A stretch of DNA of 64,000 nt from positions 48,318 to 112,317 of the forward strand of contig JANYHK010000049.1 of NCBI GenBank assembly GCA_025359105.1, read 5' to 3'. The notes under the pieces were generated by a model that searched no databases, was not told the origin of the DNA, and was given only the letters and a program-made list of their open reading frames with translations. Origin of the DNA: Myxococcales bacterium (GTDB lineage: Bacteria; Myxococcota_A; Polyangia; Polyangiales; Polyangiaceae). The first letter of the stretch is position 1; every line of letters begins with the position of its first letter. Of this stretch, positions 61,616 through 64,000 are shown piece by piece. The translations under genes and the position numbers were made by a program.

Positions 61616-61651
61616 TGCGCCGACTCGCACGATTGCGAGTCCGGCTGCGCA
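61616..61651. promoter_or_regulatory. Dyad upstream of nosZ (candidate enhancer)
   Basis: GACTCGCA-CGAT-TGCGAGTC (61622-61641) is a perfect 8-bp dyad, flanked by outer TGCGC (61616-61620) and GCGCA (61647-61651). It is about 30 bp upstream of the -24 element and between the divergent nosZ and histidine-kinase genes, the place expected for an NtrC-type binding site. A second weaker dyad GCGAAAT-N8-ATTTCGC lies nearer the kinase gene. Confidence 0.55.
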
Positions 61652-61813
61652 TGGCCACTCGCCCGGGAGCCAACGGGTCGGAGAGGCTCTCGAAGTTGAG
61701 AGTCGACCCCCGCGCAGGCATTGCTGCCGACCGCAGGCTTTGCACCGAGTCGCGAAATCGCCCCGAATTTCGCAGTTTGAGCGCCGGCAGGGCCTCTGCT
61801 CTATAGAAGAGGA

Positions 61814-62803
61814 ATGGATGGCGTGGCCCCTGTGGCCCAGGCTCGCGACCGGGACTCCTGGCAGAGGCTCTGGTTGCGCGTCGCCTTGTGGGGCGCGGTG
61901 CTGGTGCTCGCGTACTTTGGCGCGTGGGAGGTGCTCGAGGTCACCGTGTTCGCGCGCCTCGGGCTCGATCTCCACGCGCTCCACATCGTGCGCGGCATGG
62001 GCGCGACGTTCCTCCTCGCGACGTGGTCGTTCCTCCGGATCCGGCGGGCGCGCGTCGCCGACGAGACGGAGCGCGAGGCGCAGATGCGGCTCGTCGAACG
62101 GAACCTCGAGGCGCAGCTCCGCCACCAGGAGAAGATGGCGAGCCTCGGCGTGCTGGCGGCGGGGTTCGCGCATGACATCGGCAACCCGCTCGCGTCGATC
62201 AGTACGGAGCTGGAGCTCCTGGAGGGCGTGGACGACGTGCGGCAGCTCCAGGAGTCCGTCGGCGTCGTGCGCCGACACGTGTCGCGTATGAGCCGCACGC
62301 TCCGGGAGATGGTGGACTTCGCGCGCCGGCGACGCGACGACGCGACGGACGTGTCGCTGGCGCTCGCCGTTGCAGACTCGGCGCGGCTCGTGTGCCACGA
62401 TCCGCGGTGGAAGCAGGTGCAGCTCGCCCTCGACGTGCCGGAGACGCTGCCCCCCGTCCACATGGTGGAGGACCACCTCGTGCTCGTGCTCGTGAACCTC
62501 ATGATCAACGCGGCGGACGCGATGCCGAACGGCGGCGCCCTCACGATCGCCGCACGTGAAGCGCCCGGCGCGGTGGAGCTCCGCCTGCGCGACACCGGCA
62601 TCGGAATGGCGCCCGACGTCCTGGCGGCAGCGCTCACCCCTCTCTTCACGACGAAACACCACGGGCGCGGCACCGGGCTCGGTCTGTCGGTCTCGAGCGC
62701 CGTCATCGAGTCGGTCGGCGGAACGCTCGCGCTCGAGAGCACGCCGGGGTCCGGGACCTGCGTGATCGTCACCCTTCCCACGAGGAGCAGCGGCCATGCG
62801 TGA
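61814..62803 (+). CDS. NtrB-like histidine kinase, divergent from nosZ
   Basis: The 329-residue kinase has two TM helices (about 20-45 and 58-77) with a short periplasmic loop, a coiled linker, HisKA with His120 (HDIGNPLASIS), and HATPase_c with NLMINAADAM, DTGIGM and GTGLGLS. The sensory loop is tiny, so the stimulus may be membrane or redox state. ATG 61814 or GTG 61823 may be the start. It overlaps the response regulator by 8 bp. Confidence 0.9.
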   Translation: MDGVAPVAQARDRDSWQRLWLRVALWGAVLVLAYFGAWEVLEVTVFARLGLDLHALHIVRGMGATFLLATWSFLRIRRARVADETEREAQMRLVERNLEAQLRHQEKMASLGVLAAGFAHDIGNPLASISTELELLEGVDDVRQLQESVGVVRRHVSRMSRTLREMVDFARRRRDDATDVSLALAVADSARLVCHDPRWKQVQLALDVPETLPPVHMVEDHLVLVLVNLMINAADAMPNGGALTIAAREAPGAVELRLRDTGIGMAPDVLAAALTPLFTTKHHGRGTGLGLSVSSAVIESVGGTLALESTPGSGTCVIVTLPTRSSGHA

Positions 62804-64000
62804 GCGCATCCTGGTGGTGGAAGACGAGTCCACGCTCTGCGCGAACGTGGCGCGCGCGCTCACGCGGGCGGGGAACACCGTGTCCGCCGTCGAGACCGGA
62901 CAGGCGGCGCTCGACATGCTCGACGCCCATTCGTTCGACCTCGTCATCACCGACTTGCGCCTGCCCGACGTCGACGGCCTGACCGTGCTCGATCGCGTGC
63001 GCTCGACCTCTCCGGAGACCGTCACGCTGATCATGACCGCGTACGCGTCGGTGGACTCCGCCGTCGAGGCGTTGCGGCGCGGGGCGCACGACTACATCTT
63101 GAAGCCGCTCAGCCTGTCGGATCTGCAGCGCAAGGTGCAGCACATCGCCGAGTACCGGCGCCTCGGGAGAGAGAACGCGCGCCTCCGCACGCTCCTTCGC
63201 GGCGACGGCGACGCGCTCCCCACCCTTCGCCGCGGCGGGCCGGTGATGCAGGAGGTGTGCGACGTCCTCGAGAAGGTGGCCCAGTCGCCGTCGAACGTCC
63301 TGCTCCTCGGCGAGAGCGGGACGGGTAAGGAGCTCGCGGCGCGCGCCATCCACGAAGCCTCGCCACGCGCCGACGGGCCATTCGTGACGCTCAACACGAG
63401 CGCCATCCCCGACGCGCTCGTCGAGAGCTACCTCTTCGGGCACGAGGAGGGGGCCTTCGCCGGCGCCGACCACCCGCGTGAGGGGCTGTTTCGCGCGGCG
63501 ATGGGGGGCACCCTCTTCCTCGACGAAATCGGCGAGATGCCGCTGGCCCTGCAGGCCAAGCTGCTCCGCGCCGTCGACACCAAGGAGGTGCTACCGGTGG
63601 GCGCCGACCTCGGCGTGACCGTCGACGCGCGCATCATCGCGGCGACCCACCGCGACCTCGCCGCGATGGTGCAGGACGGGCGCTTTCGCCAGGATCTGCT
63701 CTACCGGCTCCAGGTCGTGCAGCTCCGCATGCCCAGCCTGTGGGCGCGGGCGAGCGACATTCCTGCCCTCGCCGAAGAGCTCGTCCATAAGCACGCGCGC
63801 GCGCTCCGCAAGCCGGTGCGCGCCATCGCCCCCGACGCCATGGCAATCCTGAGGTCGTACACGTGGCCCGGCAACGTGCGCGAGCTGTCCAACGTGCTCG
63901 AGCGCGCGGTCATCCTCTGCTCGGACGACACCGTGACACCGGTCGATCTACCGGTCGAGATCGGCGTCGAACCACCGGCACGCGAGCGCGCGGTCGCAGT
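62796..64000 (+). CDS. Sigma-54 response regulator, NtrC class (3' end beyond window)
   Basis: The first 401 codons are visible. The receiver domain has phosphoacceptor Asp53 and Lys103 (ILKPLS). The AAA+ domain has Walker A GESGTGKE (172-179), Walker B GGTLFLDEIGEM and the arginine-finger region. The sigma-54 contact loop reads GAFAGA (219-224) rather than GAFTGA, an unusual substitution. The C-terminal HTH is beyond the end. The gene overlaps the kinase by 8 bp. Confidence 0.9.
   Translation, partial: MRERILVVEDESTLCANVARALTRAGNTVSAVETGQAALDMLDAHSFDLVITDLRLPDVDGLTVLDRVRSTSPETVTLIMTAYASVDSAVEALRRGAHDYILKPLSLSDLQRKVQHIAEYRRLGRENARLRTLLRGDGDALPTLRRGGPVMQEVCDVLEKVAQSPSNVLLLGESGTGKELAARAIHEASPRADGPFVTLNTSAIPDALVESYLFGHEEGAFAGADHPREGLFRAAMGGTLFLDEIGEMPLALQAKLLRAVDTKEVLPVGADLGVTVDARIIAATHRDLAAMVQDGRFRQDLLYRLQVVQLRMPSLWARASDIPALAEELVHKHARALRKPVRAIAPDAMAILRSYTWPGNVRELSNVLERAVILCSDDTVTPVDLPVEIGVEPPARERAVA

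Noticed and set aside
59540..63034. Very long minus-strand frame across nosZ, the intergenic region and the kinase
   Set aside because: It is in a different frame from nosZ, is low complexity and Arg-rich, and would cross the divergent promoter region.

Overview
The window is high-GC DNA with dense, mostly one-gene-thick coding and many GTG/TTG starts. It looks like a chromosomal segment of a Myxococcota bacterium, probably of the Polyangia type. This is inferred from gene style, not from a marker gene: about a dozen secreted lipoproteins with Asp/Gly/Ala-rich linkers, a eukaryote-like Ser/Thr kinase fused to an AAA/TPR module, FHA and PATAN proteins, several sigma-54 activators, a very large metzincin lipoprotein, and a clade II (Sec-type) nitrous oxide reductase cluster. 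No rRNA, tRNA or CRISPR array was recognised.

Layout. 1-8 kb: two small unknown or SRPBCC-like genes, a CpxP/Spy-like lipoprotein, a GNAT plus D-Ala-D-Ala-ligase-like pair, an orphan CcmB, a sarcosine-oxidase-alpha-like flavoprotein, and a short operon of a degenerate phosphoesterase, nadD and a DUF2520 protein. 8-14.4 kb: a giant sigma-54/TPR regulator coupled to a small lipoprotein, then a membrane histidine kinase. 14.4-15.7 kb: a scarred stretch with a lipoprotein remnant and the 5'-truncated halves of a Rieske oxygenase gene and a marR gene abutting head to head. 15.7-31.3 kb: lipoproteins, an ATP-grasp enzyme, fhs next to kdd, an FHA-PATAN protein, an SDR, the 1,557-residue metalloprotease and hisD. 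31.4-43.9 kb: a SUKH protein, a uracil phosphoribosyltransferase-like protein, an esterase, an App1-type phosphatase, the kinase divergent from an MshEN protein, an AMACR-like CoA enzyme beside an SCP2 protein, and an FHA-GGDEF cyclase. 43.9-47.1 kb: a secreted GH1 glycosidase gene split by an IS3-family element. 47.1-54.4 kb: an MFE-type SDR, an FGE-like lipoprotein, CBS, Nudix and YqgE proteins, and a frame-disrupted triple-SRPBCC gene. 54.5-64 kb: the nos cluster (nosZ, a NosB-like gene, nosD, nosF, nosL, nosY, a c-type cytochrome and a FAS1 lipoprotein) divergent from a histidine kinase/sigma-54 response regulator pair that runs off the window.

The strongest functional unit is the nos region. 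nosZ has a recognisable -24/-12 element about 45 bp before its start and a long dyad further upstream. The two-component pair encoded across the divergent gap is the natural candidate regulator. However, the visible AAA+ domain carries GAFAGA in place of GAFTGA. Other themes are cyclic-di-GMP/phosphothreonine signalling (kinase, FHA proteins, GGDEF, MshEN), a loose peroxisome-like branched-acyl-CoA set (AMACR, SCP2, MFE-type SDR) and clear genome decay (IS insertion, deletion scar, frame-disrupted genes).
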